Numbered from the stretch's first letter, positions 25,522 to 34,680 are shown. The stretch is DNA of 64,000 bases from Algoriphagus chordae (GCF_003254055.1 NZ_QKZT01000005.1:62001-126000), one strand, 5' to 3'. A program made the numbers and translations. The notes: generated by a model from the letters alone, not told the origin.

Positions 25522-28215
25522 ATGCGAATCACAAATAAACTCTTACTTTCCTGTGGCGTCTCACTGGCTATTCTCTCCAGTTGCAGCCCTGAAAAATCAC
25601 CCTTTGACGTTTCTCCTAATGATTCATTAGATCCCAAACGAGCGGAAGCGCCCTACCCTGTCATAACTGTTCCTGAGGACGCTGATATGGAGTCACCTAT
25701 ATGGAAAGGTATTGACCTGAGCCCTCAGCCTCCGGTAATGCCTGTTTCAGCCAATGAGCAATTGAAATCTTTTGTGCTACAGCCAGGCTATAAACTCACT
25801 CCTATCCTTTCTGAACCTCAGATCCGGGAGCCTGCCGCTATTCAGTTTGACGGTAACGGTAGAATGTACGTGCTGGAACTCCGAACCTACATGCAGGATA
25901 TCGATGCCAACGGCGAATTGATGCCTACTTCTAGAATTTCCAGATGGGAAGACACAGATAACGATGGGGTCTATGAAACGAGCGTGATCTTCTTAGATAG
26001 CCTGGTTTTTCCTCGTTATGTGGTTCCTTTTGGGAAAAACACCATTTTGTCCATGGAGTCCAATGAGGACAATGTCTATAAATACACCGACACGGATGGT
26101 GATGGCAAAGCTGACAAAAAGGAGCTTTTTGCATCTGGATTAGGAAGATCTGGAAACGTGGAGCATCAGACCAGCTTCCTGACTTGGACGATGGACAACT
26201 GGATGTATAGCACCTATAACTCTCGAAGAATCCGTTGGACGCCAGATGGAGTAATACAGGAGCCAGCCGGTAACCCATGGGGACAATGGGGAGTAACTCA
26301 AGATAATTACGGTCAGACTTGGTTTCAAGATGGAGCCGGAGGAGTACCTCAAGGTTTCCAGTTCCCGCTTGTTTATGGCAATTTCGGTGTAAGAGGTCAG
26401 TACAAAGATGGTTTTAGAGAGCCTTTCAGCTTAGTAGGATTGGAAGATTTCCAACCTGGAATGCGTGAAGCAAAACCTGACGGTTCGCTCAACAATGTGA
26501 CTGGAGCAGCTGGAAATGATGTATTCCGAGGAGACAGATTACCAGAGGAACTTCAAAACAAATATTTCTATGGTGAGCCTGTTGCGAGAATTGTTCGCCA
26601 AGTAAATACAGAAAAATTAGAAGGACTCTCCTATATCCAAAACCCATACAGAGAAGCTCAGTCTGAGTTTATCCAATCTACTGATCCACTTTTCCGACCA
26701 GTTGATATGGCTACCGCTCCAGATGGTACCATGTATATCGTGGATATGTATCGCGGCATTATTCAGCAGGGAAACTGGACTCAGGAAGGAAGTTACCTGC
26801 GGACTAAAATTCAGCAGTATCAAATGGATGATATCGCAGGTAATGGCCGAATATGGAGATTGACTTATGAGGGAATGGAGCGAAATACCGAAAAGCCAAG
26901 AATGTATGAGGAGACTCCAGCAGAGCTTGTAAGGCATCTGAGCAATCCAAATGGCTGGTGGAGAGATCAGGCGCAGCAATTGATCATCCTGAGCCAAGAC
27001 AAATCAGTCGTGAAGGACTTGGAAAATCTAGTGAATACTTCAGATTATGAACTGGCTCGTATTCATGCGCTATGGACGCTGGAGGGTTTAAATTCCCTGT
27101 CGGTGGATATGGTCAGAACGCTGATGAAAGACACTAGTCCTAAGATCCGTGCCCAAGCACTAAGAGCAAGTGAAACACTTTACAAATATGGAGAAAAAAG
27201 CTTAGCAGAGGATTACCGTACAATGGCCACAGATGCTGATATAGAGGTGGCTTTACAAGCCTTACTGAGTGGCTATATTTTGAATATTGATCAGGTAGAA
27301 GATTTTATAAAAACCTCCATTAATGAAAATTCTGCTAAGAGTATTCAGCTCATTGGTTCTCAACTCTTGGACAAATTAGCGGAGCAAAAGAAATTGGCAG
27401 AAACGCAATTTGAACCTCAGCAACAAGCTCTTTTCAACCAAGGAAAAAGCATTTTTGACAGTTACTGCGCGACTTGTCATGGGGTAAAAGGATTGGGTAC
27501 TCCTACTGGCGGTGGAGAATTGATTGCTCCAGCTTTCTCAGGCTCAGCAAGACTGATGGGACATCCAGAATATGCTGTAAAAACCCTACTACATGGATTA
27601 ACGGGTGCATTGGAAGGCACAGAGTACGAAGGATTGATGATTGCCATGGATGGCAATGACGATGAGTATATTGCTTCTGTAGTTTCCTATATCCGAAATG
27701 ATTTCGGGAATTCGGGGAGTTTTGTGAGCCCAGAGTTTGTAGCTGAGTTGAGAAAAGAAACAGCCGACAGAGATGGGACTTACGACTTTGACGAGCTGAT
27801 CGGAGAAATCCCAAAAGCACTTACACTTCAGGATAACTGGAAAATCACGGCGAGCAGCACCGCACTGCAGGGAGTTGGCTCGACAAAAGATCCTTCCTAT
27901 GCTTTTAGCTACAAAGGTTGGAAGACAGATGGAGCTCAGGAAGCAGGCATGTGGTTTCAGGTAGAACTTCCAAAGGACAAAAACTTAGCTGAATTGCAGT
28001 TTAATGCAGGAGGCAAAGAATTTCCAAAAAAATATAAAGTTTCACTTTCTTCAGATGGTAAAGCTTGGACTGAAGTTGCTTCTGCTGAAGGAGTTTCAGG
28101 CATGAACACGGTCCATTGGAAAGCCGAGGAATCGGTACGATTCCTGAGAATTGAGTCTTTAGAAAATGGTGACGAACCATGGGCGATGAAGCAGTTGATG
28201 CTATTTGCCAGGTAA
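25522..28215 (+). CDS. Lipoprotein with beta-propeller, HEAT-like, cytochrome c and discoidin-like domains
   Basis: The 897-residue protein begins with a lipoprotein signal (lipobox LSSC near residue 21). An NHL/PQQ-like propeller of the DUF7133 membrane-bound dehydrogenase type spans about 90-450, followed by helical HEAT-like repeats at 460-620. A class-I cytochrome c domain carries the haem site C649-A-T-C652-H653, and a discoidin-like (F5/8 type C) domain forms the C-terminus from about 770. Such proteins are thought to oxidise sugars or alcohols at the outer membrane and pass electrons on through haem. The substrate is unknown; the discoidin domain points to a carbohydrate. It is monocistronic, with a promoter and a strong terminator. 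Confidence 0.85.
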   Translation: MRITNKLLLSCGVSLAILSSCSPEKSPFDVSPNDSLDPKRAEAPYPVITVPEDADMESPIWKGIDLSPQPPVMPVSANEQLKSFVLQPGYKLTPILSEPQIREPAAIQFDGNGRMYVLELRTYMQDIDANGELMPTSRISRWEDTDNDGVYETSVIFLDSLVFPRYVVPFGKNTILSMESNEDNVYKYTDTDGDGKADKKELFASGLGRSGNVEHQTSFLTWTMDNWMYSTYNSRRIRWTPDGVIQEPAGNPWGQWGVTQDNYGQTWFQDGAGGVPQGFQFPLVYGNFGVRGQYKDGFREPFSLVGLEDFQPGMREAKPDGSLNNVTGAAGNDVFRGDRLPEELQNKYFYGEPVARIVRQVNTEKLEGLSYIQNPYREAQSEFIQSTDPLFRPVDMATAPDGTMYIVDMYRGIIQQGNWTQEGSYLRTKIQQYQMDDIAGNGRIWRLTYEGMERNTEKPRMYEETPAELVRHLSNPNGWWRDQAQQLIILSQDKSVVKDLENLVNTSDYELARIHALWTLEGLNSLSVDMVRTLMKDTSPKIRAQALRASETLYKYGEKSLAEDYRTMATDADIEVALQALLSGYILNIDQVEDFIKTSINENSAKSIQLIGSQLLDKLAEQKKLAETQFEPQQQALFNQGKSIFDSYCATCHGVKGLGTPTGGGELIAPAFSGSARLMGHPEYAVKTLLHGLTGALEGTEYEGLMIAMDGNDDEYIASVVSYIRNDFGNSGSFVSPEFVAELRKETADRDGTYDFDELIGEIPKALTLQDNWKITASSTALQGVGSTKDPSYAFSYKGWKTDGAQEAGMWFQVELPKDKNLAELQFNAGGKEFPKKYKVSLSSDGKAWTEVASAEGVSGMNTVHWKAEESVRFLRIESLENGDEPWAMKQLMLFAR

Positions 28216-28256
28216 TTTGATTTAGTTATTTATAGATCTGAATTGGTTTGATAGTA

Positions 28257-28285
28257 AGCGATGGGGTTTTCCCATCGCTTTTTTT
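28257..28285 (+). terminator. Rho-independent terminator after the cytochrome c gene
   Basis: AGCGATGGG and CCCATCGCT form a 9-base stem with a TTTT-containing loop, followed by a run of seven or more T. It lies 42 bases after the stop codon. Confidence 0.9.
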
Positions 28286-28434
28286 ATGGCAAATCAGGGC
28301 TGAGATTTCATATTGGGATTTGAAGTCTTTTCAGGAGGATGTCTGCCTTTCGTAGATAGGGAAATGAACTTATTATTTTCTTCGAAAGCTATTGCGATAA
28401 TTGAAATTGATTCTGTGTCCTTTTATAGAAATCA

Positions 28435-28553
28435 GCTCCGTAGGAGCGAAATTATTATTTAGCCATGGGTTTTAACCCATGGGAAATTGAAACAAAATAC
28501 AAACCCCCTCCCGCCCAAAACCATCTTTGAAAACCTGATGCCTATGCGGGAGG
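28435..28553. repeat. Composite intergenic element with three inverted repeats
   Basis: In the 546-base gap 28216-28761 three inverted repeats stand in a row: GCTCC-GTA-GGAGC (28435-28447), CCATGGGTT/AACCCATGG (28463-28482), and CCTCCCGC (28507-28514) with GCGGGAGG (28546-28553). The first two recall the short dispersed intergenic repeats often seen in Bacteroidota genomes. No coding frame is present, and I see no second copy in this window. Confidence 0.5.
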
Positions 28554-28761
28554 ATCAAACTAAAGCCCCATGAGTCATCGGCGCACAAATATCATTTGTA
28601 TAGTTTTCACTTTTATCTATTCCTTCTTTTGCCATGCAACAACGATATATAAACCCATAAAAATTAGCTTATCACTTTTGACTCCAATTTAAAATCTAAA
28701 ACACGATATCCTTTCTGATCATTTCACGTAATTTTAACCCAAACCCACGGCATACATTTTC

Positions 28762-29376
28762 ATGAACAGATTTGTAATCGGATTTATAGCAGCATTACTG
28801 GTTATTGGTGGCATCTGGTTGTTTACAGATAGCAGAGCCAAGGAAGCGGAACTCCAAGCAAATTCGGCTATGATCCAGCAGCAGATTCAGCAGGTGGGAA
28901 AGTTAATCGTGACGGAAGCCTATTATTCTCAGGTTTTTACTTACAAAAACTCTCAGAAGCTATTTCTAAATCTAGTTTCAGCAGATAAAAAAGCGTTGAT
29001 CGTAGCCAAAGCCAAGGCTACCGTCGAATATGATCTCAGGCAGATGGAGACAAAAATAGATGCGGATAACAAGACTGTCACGATCCTGAACATTCCTGAT
29101 CCAGTGATCAATGTTTATCCTGAATTTGAATACTATGATGTGACTCAGGACTTTTTGAATCAGTTTGAAGGCAAAGATTATAATAAGATCAAAACCAGCA
29201 TTACGGATCAGTTTCGCAAGAAAATCGATGAATCAGATCTCAAGAATGACGCGCAGGACCGCTTAATGTCTGAGCTGTTGAATATTTTTATTCTTACCAA
29301 ATCCATGGGTTGGACCTTAGTCTACAATGAGCTGGTAATTGAAAATGAGGAGCAGATGAACAATCTGAAAAAATAA
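28762..29376 (+). CDS. DUF4230 family membrane-anchored protein
   Basis: The 204-residue protein has one N-terminal membrane helix (residues 4-22) and a periplasmic domain with the DUF4230 pattern: VGKLIVTEAYYSQVF, then ALIVAKAKATVEYDL and a helical end. The function of DUF4230 is not known. It is alone on the plus strand, between a repeat-rich gap and a convergent gene pair. Confidence 0.8.
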   Translation: MNRFVIGFIAALLVIGGIWLFTDSRAKEAELQANSAMIQQQIQQVGKLIVTEAYYSQVFTYKNSQKLFLNLVSADKKALIVAKAKATVEYDLRQMETKIDADNKTVTILNIPDPVINVYPEFEYYDVTQDFLNQFEGKDYNKIKTSITDQFRKKIDESDLKNDAQDRLMSELLNIFILTKSMGWTLVYNELVIENEEQMNNLKK

Positions 29377-29400
29377 ATATTCTCCTAAGAAAACACCAGC

Positions 29401-29802
29401 CTAAGCCAGCGGGTTTTTCCAGGTATTAACCACATCTTTGATCGAGTTGCCTATCCCCTGCGTGTCTCTATTAGTGATCGCAACTCCCAATATCAATAAG
29501 GCAGCTGCAATATTAAGCCCTTTTTGAATATTATGCAGCGTCTTGATAGTCCCCGAAATATCTGTTGCAATTTCATTGATTTTAGCCAGAGATTCAGACA
29601 CCTCGTCCATAATCAATGTCGTGGAGTAAGCCAAAATATCCTCTCCCTGTTGGAGTAGCATATTCTGAGTATCACTCAGTTCCTTATTGTCATCCAAGCT
29701 CAGTCTATCCCAGTTTTCATACCTAAAGTCTCCGATAGCCATACCCAAATAATAAAAATTGTCAGACAGCTGCATTGCTTGTTCGGAAGTCAGATTTGCC
29801 AT
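29401..29802 (-). CDS. Hypothetical helical protein with one membrane segment
   Basis: The 133-residue protein is helical, with a hydrophobic segment AAALLILGVAI near residue 100. It has no signal peptide. No family is recognised. It starts 4 bases after the lipoprotein gene ends, and both are rich in helix-forming acidic and amphipathic stretches, which points to a two-gene unit acting together. Confidence 0.6.
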   Translation of the reverse strand: MANLTSEQAMQLSDNFYYLGMAIGDFRYENWDRLSLDDNKELSDTQNMLLQQGEDILAYSTTLIMDEVSESLAKINEIATDISGTIKTLHNIQKGLNIAAALLILGVAITNRDTQGIGNSIKDVVNTWKNPLA

Positions 29803-29806
29803 AATA

Positions 29807-30673
29807 TCAGTCGTTAAGTTTATTGAATTCGGAGATCAAGGTCTTCACATTACTGGAATGTACTTTTAATAAATCTTGAAGACTTTTGACAGAAAGCTTA
29901 TTTCTGTTTTCGTACAGAACTTGATGCCCCTCTGCTATTTCAGCCAGACTTTCTCCAAACAGCTCAAGCTCCATTTCCTTACGCTGAATGGCTTCCAAAG
30001 CCTGATAATAGTCTGTAGCAGCTTTTCCCTTTTCATAGTCCGAGTTGAGCGTTTGGTTCATTTTCATATCCATATAATAGGCATACAATCGCTCCCGCTT
30101 AAATCTCAATTCTCCTTTCAGATTGCTGCTGATGATGATCTCAAACTTCTCTAACAGGACTTGAATAGGCTCATTTGCCTCTTCGATATACTGCGCCAAT
30201 TTCTTCCGTCTATACGAATCTGTGGTAGCTCGAAGTAAGGTATTGGAAAGGCTGGAAAATGCAGAAGCAAGTCGCTCGTCAATTTTCAGAGGGCCAAATT
30301 CCTCAGCGGTCATCGCATTCACTAGCGCATCGCTGCTGTAATTGGTGAGTTCATTTTGTGATAAGAGCCCCAAACCTTCAAAATATCCTTCGATCGTAGC
30401 ATAAAAAACCTGCGTTACGCTATCTGCTTCTATGTAAAGTTCGCAGGAGCATTCTTGTGCTCGCTTGATTTCATATTTCCGTATCGCCTCATCGGTGCAT
30501 CTATCTAGGCAATGCTGTAAAAACGAATAATCTATCTGCTCAAAATTCTTAATACTGACAATCGAAGTAGCAGAATAATCTGCTACCGATTTCAGGTTGA
30601 CACAACTACTTAGCACTAGCGGAAAAGATATAAGAACCAGCACTAGACTTTTCCCAAAAAGATAATTTCTCAT
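29807..30673 (-). CDS. Hypothetical lipoprotein, mostly helical
   Basis: I place the start at 30673 (MRNYLFGKS), because a typical lipoprotein signal follows with the lipobox LSSC near residue 24; the upstream 14 codons do not suit a signal peptide. The mature part of about 265 residues is helical with four early cysteines (the pairs HCLDRC and ECSC). No family is recognised. It is followed after 4 bases by the 133-residue gene. A link to envelope function is an inference from the signal only. Confidence 0.65.
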   Translation of the reverse strand: MRNYLFGKSLVLVLISFPLVLSSCVNLKSVADYSATSIVSIKNFEQIDYSFLQHCLDRCTDEAIRKYEIKRAQECSCELYIEADSVTQVFYATIEGYFEGLGLLSQNELTNYSSDALVNAMTAEEFGPLKIDERLASAFSSLSNTLLRATTDSYRRKKLAQYIEEANEPIQVLLEKFEIIISSNLKGELRFKRERLYAYYMDMKMNQTLNSDYEKGKAATDYYQALEAIQRKEMELELFGESLAEIAEGHQVLYENRNKLSVKSLQDLLKVHSSNVKTLISEFNKLND

Positions 30674-31084
30674 AGCAATTACTTTAAAAACAGCTGACTG
30701 GATCAACTTCACCATGTTTGTAAAAAGTCACATGGTCTTTAACATCAATAAGATAGTGAGAAAAATTTGAGGTTTTAAACAATACGATATTTCAATCGGA
30801 AGTTTTCCTGTCTGTCAAAAGCCCAAAGTAGATGTAGTAAAAACAATGATCAGACATGAAACGTCCAGTCGATCTAATCTAAGTCCATCCAAAATTTAAA
30901 AGTATGTTAGAAATACGGATTTCTTTAATCTCTATGAAAAATAAATACTACAATAAAATCAACTCTAGCAATACGACACAGTTCACAAAAAACCCACGAA
31001 TACATCCAGACGAATGAAGCTCTTAATCACTTGAAATCTCAAATGATTAAGAGCTTTATCCTTACCAATTTGCTATGCCTATAC
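30674..31084. other. Gene-free stretch with one long hairpin
   Basis: This 411-base AT-rich stretch has no convincing coding frame. AAGCTCTTAATCA (31017-31029) pairs with TGATTAAGAGCTT (31044-31056), a 13-base stem just past the desaturase stop. No good U-run follows in either direction, so it may be a weak two-way terminator or an RNA-stabilising stem. Confidence 0.5.
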
Positions 31085-32170
31085 TTAGGCTCTACCCAGT
31101 TGACGTAGCATTTTGACATGGTCTCCAAGTGCTTTCAGAAATGTAGTTTTAACTAAATATGGAATTTCAAATTCCTTAGCTGTTTCTGCCACTATCTTGG
31201 ATAGTTTTCGATAATGCACATGACAGATATTAGGAAACAGATGGTGTTCTACCTGAAAATTCAAACCTCCTATGAGCCAGGAAAAGATTCTACTTTTAGG
31301 AGCATAATTACTGGTAGTCGCCAACTGATGGGCAGCCCATTGATTGGTGATCAGCCCTTTTTCATCAGGTTCTGGGAAGGTCGTTTCGGACATGATATGA
31401 GCAGTCTGGAAAACCAAACTAATGCAGATACCTGTCACAAAATGCATATTTAGAAATGCTAAAATGATAATCCATGCTGGTAGTGGCACCATAATCAAGG
31501 GTAATACTAAGGCGTAGGAATAATACAGAATCTTCCAGCTACTGATTTTCAGTAGTTCTTTTTTGTACTCGCCAGCTTTATTAAAAAAACCCATGTTGTG
31601 GTATCTGGTGACACGCACAAAATCCTTTGAAGTAATCCATGAAATGGTAGATAAGCCATAGAAAAACCAGACATAGAGGTATTGAAACCTATGAATCCAA
31701 TAGCGCTTTGCGTTTGGAGAGAAACGTAGGAAAAATGGCGCATTTATATCATCATCTCCATGGTCTATATTAGTATAAGTATGGTGAAGCACATTGTGTT
31801 GAATTCTCCACACACTGGCATTCGCTCCAATAAGGTTCATGCTATACCCGAGGTATTTATTGACAGTAGGGTTTTTGGAATAGGACCCATGAATGGCATC
31901 ATGCATCACTCCCATTCCTACTCCTGCCATTCCCAAGCCACTACTGATATACAGCACAAATAATAGCCAAGTACTGGTTACCAAGCCAGAACTGATAAAG
32001 GCCAAAGGAATAAAGAAAACAGAAAGCATCACGATGGTTTTTAACACCATATTGCTATTGCCATACCTGTTTTTCTTAGTTTTTTTAAAGTATTCATTGA
32101 CCCTCGCATGCAAGGTTTTAGAAAATTCAGCACTACCTGATTTATCGAATTTTATGTTTTTCATAAACAT
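31085..32170 (-). CDS. Acyl-lipid/acyl-CoA fatty acid desaturase
   Basis: The 361-residue membrane protein has three histidine boxes for the di-iron site: H90-DAI-H94, H125-NVL-HH130 and QVEHH (306-310). The QVEHH box is typical of front-end or linoleoyl-type desaturases. Hydrophobic helices lie near 43-85 and 211-258. It introduces a double bond into membrane fatty acids using O2 and an electron donor. No cytochrome b5 domain is fused. The start may be M1 or M3, which are equally possible. It sits beside stress-type genes, so cold or stress control is a reasonable guess. Confidence 0.88.
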   Translation of the reverse strand: MFMKNIKFDKSGSAEFSKTLHARVNEYFKKTKKNRYGNSNMVLKTIVMLSVFFIPLAFISSGLVTSTWLLFVLYISSGLGMAGVGMGVMHDAIHGSYSKNPTVNKYLGYSMNLIGANASVWRIQHNVLHHTYTNIDHGDDDINAPFFLRFSPNAKRYWIHRFQYLYVWFFYGLSTISWITSKDFVRVTRYHNMGFFNKAGEYKKELLKISSWKILYYSYALVLPLIMVPLPAWIIILAFLNMHFVTGICISLVFQTAHIMSETTFPEPDEKGLITNQWAAHQLATTSNYAPKSRIFSWLIGGLNFQVEHHLFPNICHVHYRKLSKIVAETAKEFEIPYLVKTTFLKALGDHVKMLRQLGRA

Positions 32171-32296
32171 TATGGGTTAGACTCTTCCACTCCTATCCAT
32201 TTAGCCCGAACCATGAATTAGTCAGTCTATCGATTACGAGACCTGATACCTAATTCGAGTTTAAGAATAGCTGCTTCTAAGCGAGTTTTTTAAATT

Positions 32297-32482
32297 TCAG
32301 TAAGTCTGAAGCTCTGCGAAAATCAATTCCAGTTCCGCTCTGGTCTTTTTTAGTTTGAGAGAAAGTGTGTCCAGCATTTTTTCACGCTGTCCCGCTTTGA
32401 ATTCAAAATCCAAATCACGCAAAATAGTGAACCTCTGTTTGAGCATAACTTTCTGCTCTCTCCAACTTCTGATGATATTCAT
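32297..32482 (-). CDS. CsbD-like stress protein
   Basis: The 61-residue protein reads MNIIRSWREQKVMLKQRF and later GQREKMLDTLSLKLKKTRAEL. This is the CsbD pattern of a W..K..LK motif, a G-x-E/K-x2-M/L-x2-L loop and a K-T-x-x-E helix. CsbD proteins are small general-stress proteins of unknown mechanism. It stands alone between the desaturase and another small gene on the same strand. Confidence 0.65.
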   Translation of the reverse strand: MNIIRSWREQKVMLKQRFTILRDLDFEFKAGQREKMLDTLSLKLKKTRAELELIFAELQTY

Positions 32483-32551
32483 TTCTTGTATTTATTTAGG
32501 GTGATTTTAGAAATCAATTACTACTACTGAGGAAGGAATTTTGGCAACAGA

Positions 32552-32725
32552 TCAATGCACTATTTCTCTCTCAAAGAGCGCCAATTCCTTTCTTTCCGGA
32601 TGTCCGTCGAACATGCAGTAGTAGATATTCGCATAATGTTTCCTGACGATCAACTTGATCGTAGGGGCTACTTTTGAATAGACAGTTTCACCTACTCGGA
32701 ATATCCTTTCCTTGGATTCTTTCAT
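32552..32725 (-). CDS. Small hypothetical beta-rich protein
   Basis: I place the start at 32725 (MKESKERIFRVG), since the longer frame to 32761 would overlap the cupin gene and adds unrelated residues. The 57-residue product has FRVGETVYSKVAPTIKLIVRK and a C-terminal ELALFEREIVH, resembling small SH3-like proteins I recall from Cytophagales. Function is unknown. It follows the cupin gene by 10 bases and is probably co-transcribed. Confidence 0.6.
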   Translation of the reverse strand: MKESKERIFRVGETVYSKVAPTIKLIVRKHYANIYYCMFDGHPERKELALFEREIVH

Positions 32726-32735
32726 AGTTTTCCAA

Positions 32736-33086
32736 TTAAATACTAATGTCCTCGTATCCACTTTTAATGATGGTTGATAGCATTTTAAATCGCTTATTCG
32801 CTCTAATCCAGTGTTTCACATGAGCAGGTATGATAATCGCCTGACCCGTTTCTACTGTGTTTGACTTCTCGTCAATACTTATAAATGCCTCTCCATCTAT
32901 AATTTGAATCAGGTGGTCATAGGGAGAATATTTAGTCTGCTGAGTTTCCCCCATATCAAATGAAGAAATGGATACTGTTCCAGTGTTCTGTCTCAAAATC
33001 GATCGGGTTACCACAGATCTCGACAAATACTCTACAGAGTTCACCAAATCATGTGTAATAGATTTTTCAAAATCGGTATTATCCAT
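32736..33086 (-). CDS. Cupin-domain protein
   Basis: The 116-residue protein is a single small cupin. The barrel motifs are HLIQIIDGEAFISID and GQAIIIPAHVKHWIRA. The metal-binding set is only partly kept, so it may be a binding protein rather than an enzyme. It lies next to an AraC regulator and small stress genes. A fragment similar to the 60-base repeat is found about 230-250 bases upstream. Confidence 0.75.
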   Translation of the reverse strand: MDNTDFEKSITHDLVNSVEYLSRSVVTRSILRQNTGTVSISSFDMGETQQTKYSPYDHLIQIIDGEAFISIDEKSNTVETGQAIIIPAHVKHWIRANKRFKMLSTIIKSGYEDISI

Positions 33087-33338
33087 AGCGTGTTCTTAAA
33101 AGGGTGATTCTAGTTCTGAACTGTTAATCGTGCGCAATACCTATTCGATGCTAGTTGCCTGGGGCCGCTTAAGTATGCTACAAGTGATAATTGCCCATTC
33201 ATGAGTAACATCGCTCTTGAACAATTTGCAAGCCTTAGCTTGACGGAAGAAGGCTGATCGAACTGGGCTCAAAGTTCGAGTTTACCAAGTCCTAAAATGC
33301 ATTTCAAAACCAAACTGACAGGAAAGCGGATACTCGTA

Positions 33339-33551
33339 TTATATAATTTTCTTTCGCTCCATTTTCCTAAGAAACTTTGCCGCTTTTCTTTTTTTCAAGG
33401 ATTTTGATGGATTCATAAACCTTGACCTGTCTTTGTCTAGGATCTCCTTTGACATCACTGTTAGGTTTGCAATATGGGTGACTGAGCAATATGGCTCTAT
33501 TACAAAACTCGCAATATTTAAGATCAAAGCTGTTACATCCATTTCAATCAT
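33339..33551 (-). CDS. Doubtful small ORF with a second open frame
   Basis: One frame encodes 70 residues with a basic C-terminus (KSLKKRKAAKFLRKMERK). A second minus-strand frame at 33367-33543 is also open but has no ATG; it reads KYCEFCNRAILLSHPYC then a charged helix, which looks more like a small zinc-binding protein. Either the first frame is the gene, or the second is a gene whose start was lost by a frameshift at its 5' end. I cannot decide, and no family is certain for either. Confidence 0.35.
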   Translation of the reverse strand: MIEMDVTALILNIASFVIEPYCSVTHIANLTVMSKEILDKDRSRFMNPSKSLKKRKAAKFLRKMERKKII

Positions 33552-33627
33552 TGTTACATAAATCCCACATTTACAGTTACAATGGATGCTGCTCTTCTGA
33601 TAAACAGTTTATTCGATTCCTTAGCTG

Positions 33628-34188
33628 TTATAAGTTTTCGAGATTCCTCATTCGCTTGTTCTTAAGCTGTTTGAAAAAAGTAGGAGTCAAACCTGTGATT
33701 TTTTTGAACTGATTAGATAAGTGTGCCACACTACTATAATGAAGTTTATACGATATCTCCGTCAGATTCAGTTCATCATAAATCAGCAATTCCTTTACTC
33801 GTTCTATTTTGTGAATAATAATATACTGTTGGATAGTGATACCTTTCACTTCAGAGAAAATATTGGATAGATAAGCATATTCATAACCTAGTTTTTCAGC
33901 GATGTAATCAGAATAGGTCAACTTAGGTAGCTCATCAGAATAGTGAACCATTTCGATAATAAGGTTTTTGATCTTCTCGATGAGGATACTTTTCTTATCA
34001 TCCAGCAATTCCAATCCTGACTTCATCAAGTTAGTTTTGAGCATTTCTCGCTTCTCCAAACTAATATCCTCCAGCAGTTCTACCATCCCCAAGTCAACAC
34101 TCATCTGGTGAATTCCTAGTTTATGTAATTCCTCCTTGACCATCATTTTGCAACGCAAACTGACCATGTACTTAATAAATAGCTTCAT
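33628..34188 (-). CDS. AraC-family transcriptional regulator
   Basis: The C-terminal 100 residues form an AraC DNA-binding domain with two helix-turn-helix units: LTYSDYIAEKLGYEYAYLS and LTEISYKLHYSSVAHLS, then QFKKITGLTPTFFK. The N-terminal part is helical and lacks a cupin-like sensor domain. I place the start at 34188 (MKLFIKYMVSL) rather than 34227, because the shorter form fits similar Bacteroidota regulators (186 residues). The leader contains copy B of the 60-base repeat. The genes it controls are unknown; the cupin and CsbD-like genes downstream are candidates. Confidence 0.8.
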   Translation of the reverse strand: MKLFIKYMVSLRCKMMVKEELHKLGIHQMSVDLGMVELLEDISLEKREMLKTNLMKSGLELLDDKKSILIEKIKNLIIEMVHYSDELPKLTYSDYIAEKLGYEYAYLSNIFSEVKGITIQQYIIIHKIERVKELLIYDELNLTEISYKLHYSSVAHLSNQFKKITGLTPTFFKQLKNKRMRNLENL

Positions 34189-34374
34189 AAACTGGGGTTC
34201 TTTCTCCTTGTATTCATAACACTGCAATAATCAAACAGAATCGCATGGCTAAGAATTCAAAATACCATTTGGGCACTTCAATTAGTGGAATTCAAATGTG
34301 ATTATCAGCAATAATGCCAGTCGCCTTAGATTCTTTGCTTTTCTGGTCGGTAGACCGAAGCGGCCTCAATTATA

Positions 34375-34433
34375 AATTTTAACATATCCTAGATTGCTTT
34401 TTCTCTTTACTGGTAGAAAAGCGGATACACATA
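34375..34433 (-). repeat. 60-base imperfect repeat, copy B
   Basis: This matches 17721-17780 at about four of five bases with one single-base gap. It lies about 190-245 bases upstream of the AraC start in the same orientation as copy A has to the hydrolase gene. The kept blocks CGCTTTTCTA and CTAGGATA-N-GTTAA suggest a protein-binding or promoter element. Confidence 0.6.
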
Positions 34434-34680
34434 ATTCAAAAAATGAAAACTCAGGAAAAAAGCTTCAAAATCGAAATATGATTATACGGAATCTTTACAC
34501 TAGTCAAAATAAATCCCTTAGTCACCTCGACCTACTTCACTTGGCTCAGTACCCGAGCTCGCTGACCGTTTAGATTTGATACAGAGCCTACTGTGGCCAA
34601 TTGGCTAAATTATTACTACTGATAAAGAAGAGTATAATCATTAATCGAAAAATGCAAAACCGTCGAGGAAAACTAAAATA

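Noticed and set aside
28216-28761. Hidden gene in the 546-base gap
   Set aside because: No frame with a plausible start and protein-like sequence was found; only a terminator and inverted repeats.
31017-31056. Strong terminator for the desaturase gene
   Set aside because: The stem is long, but no U-run follows on the minus strand; reported only as a hairpin.
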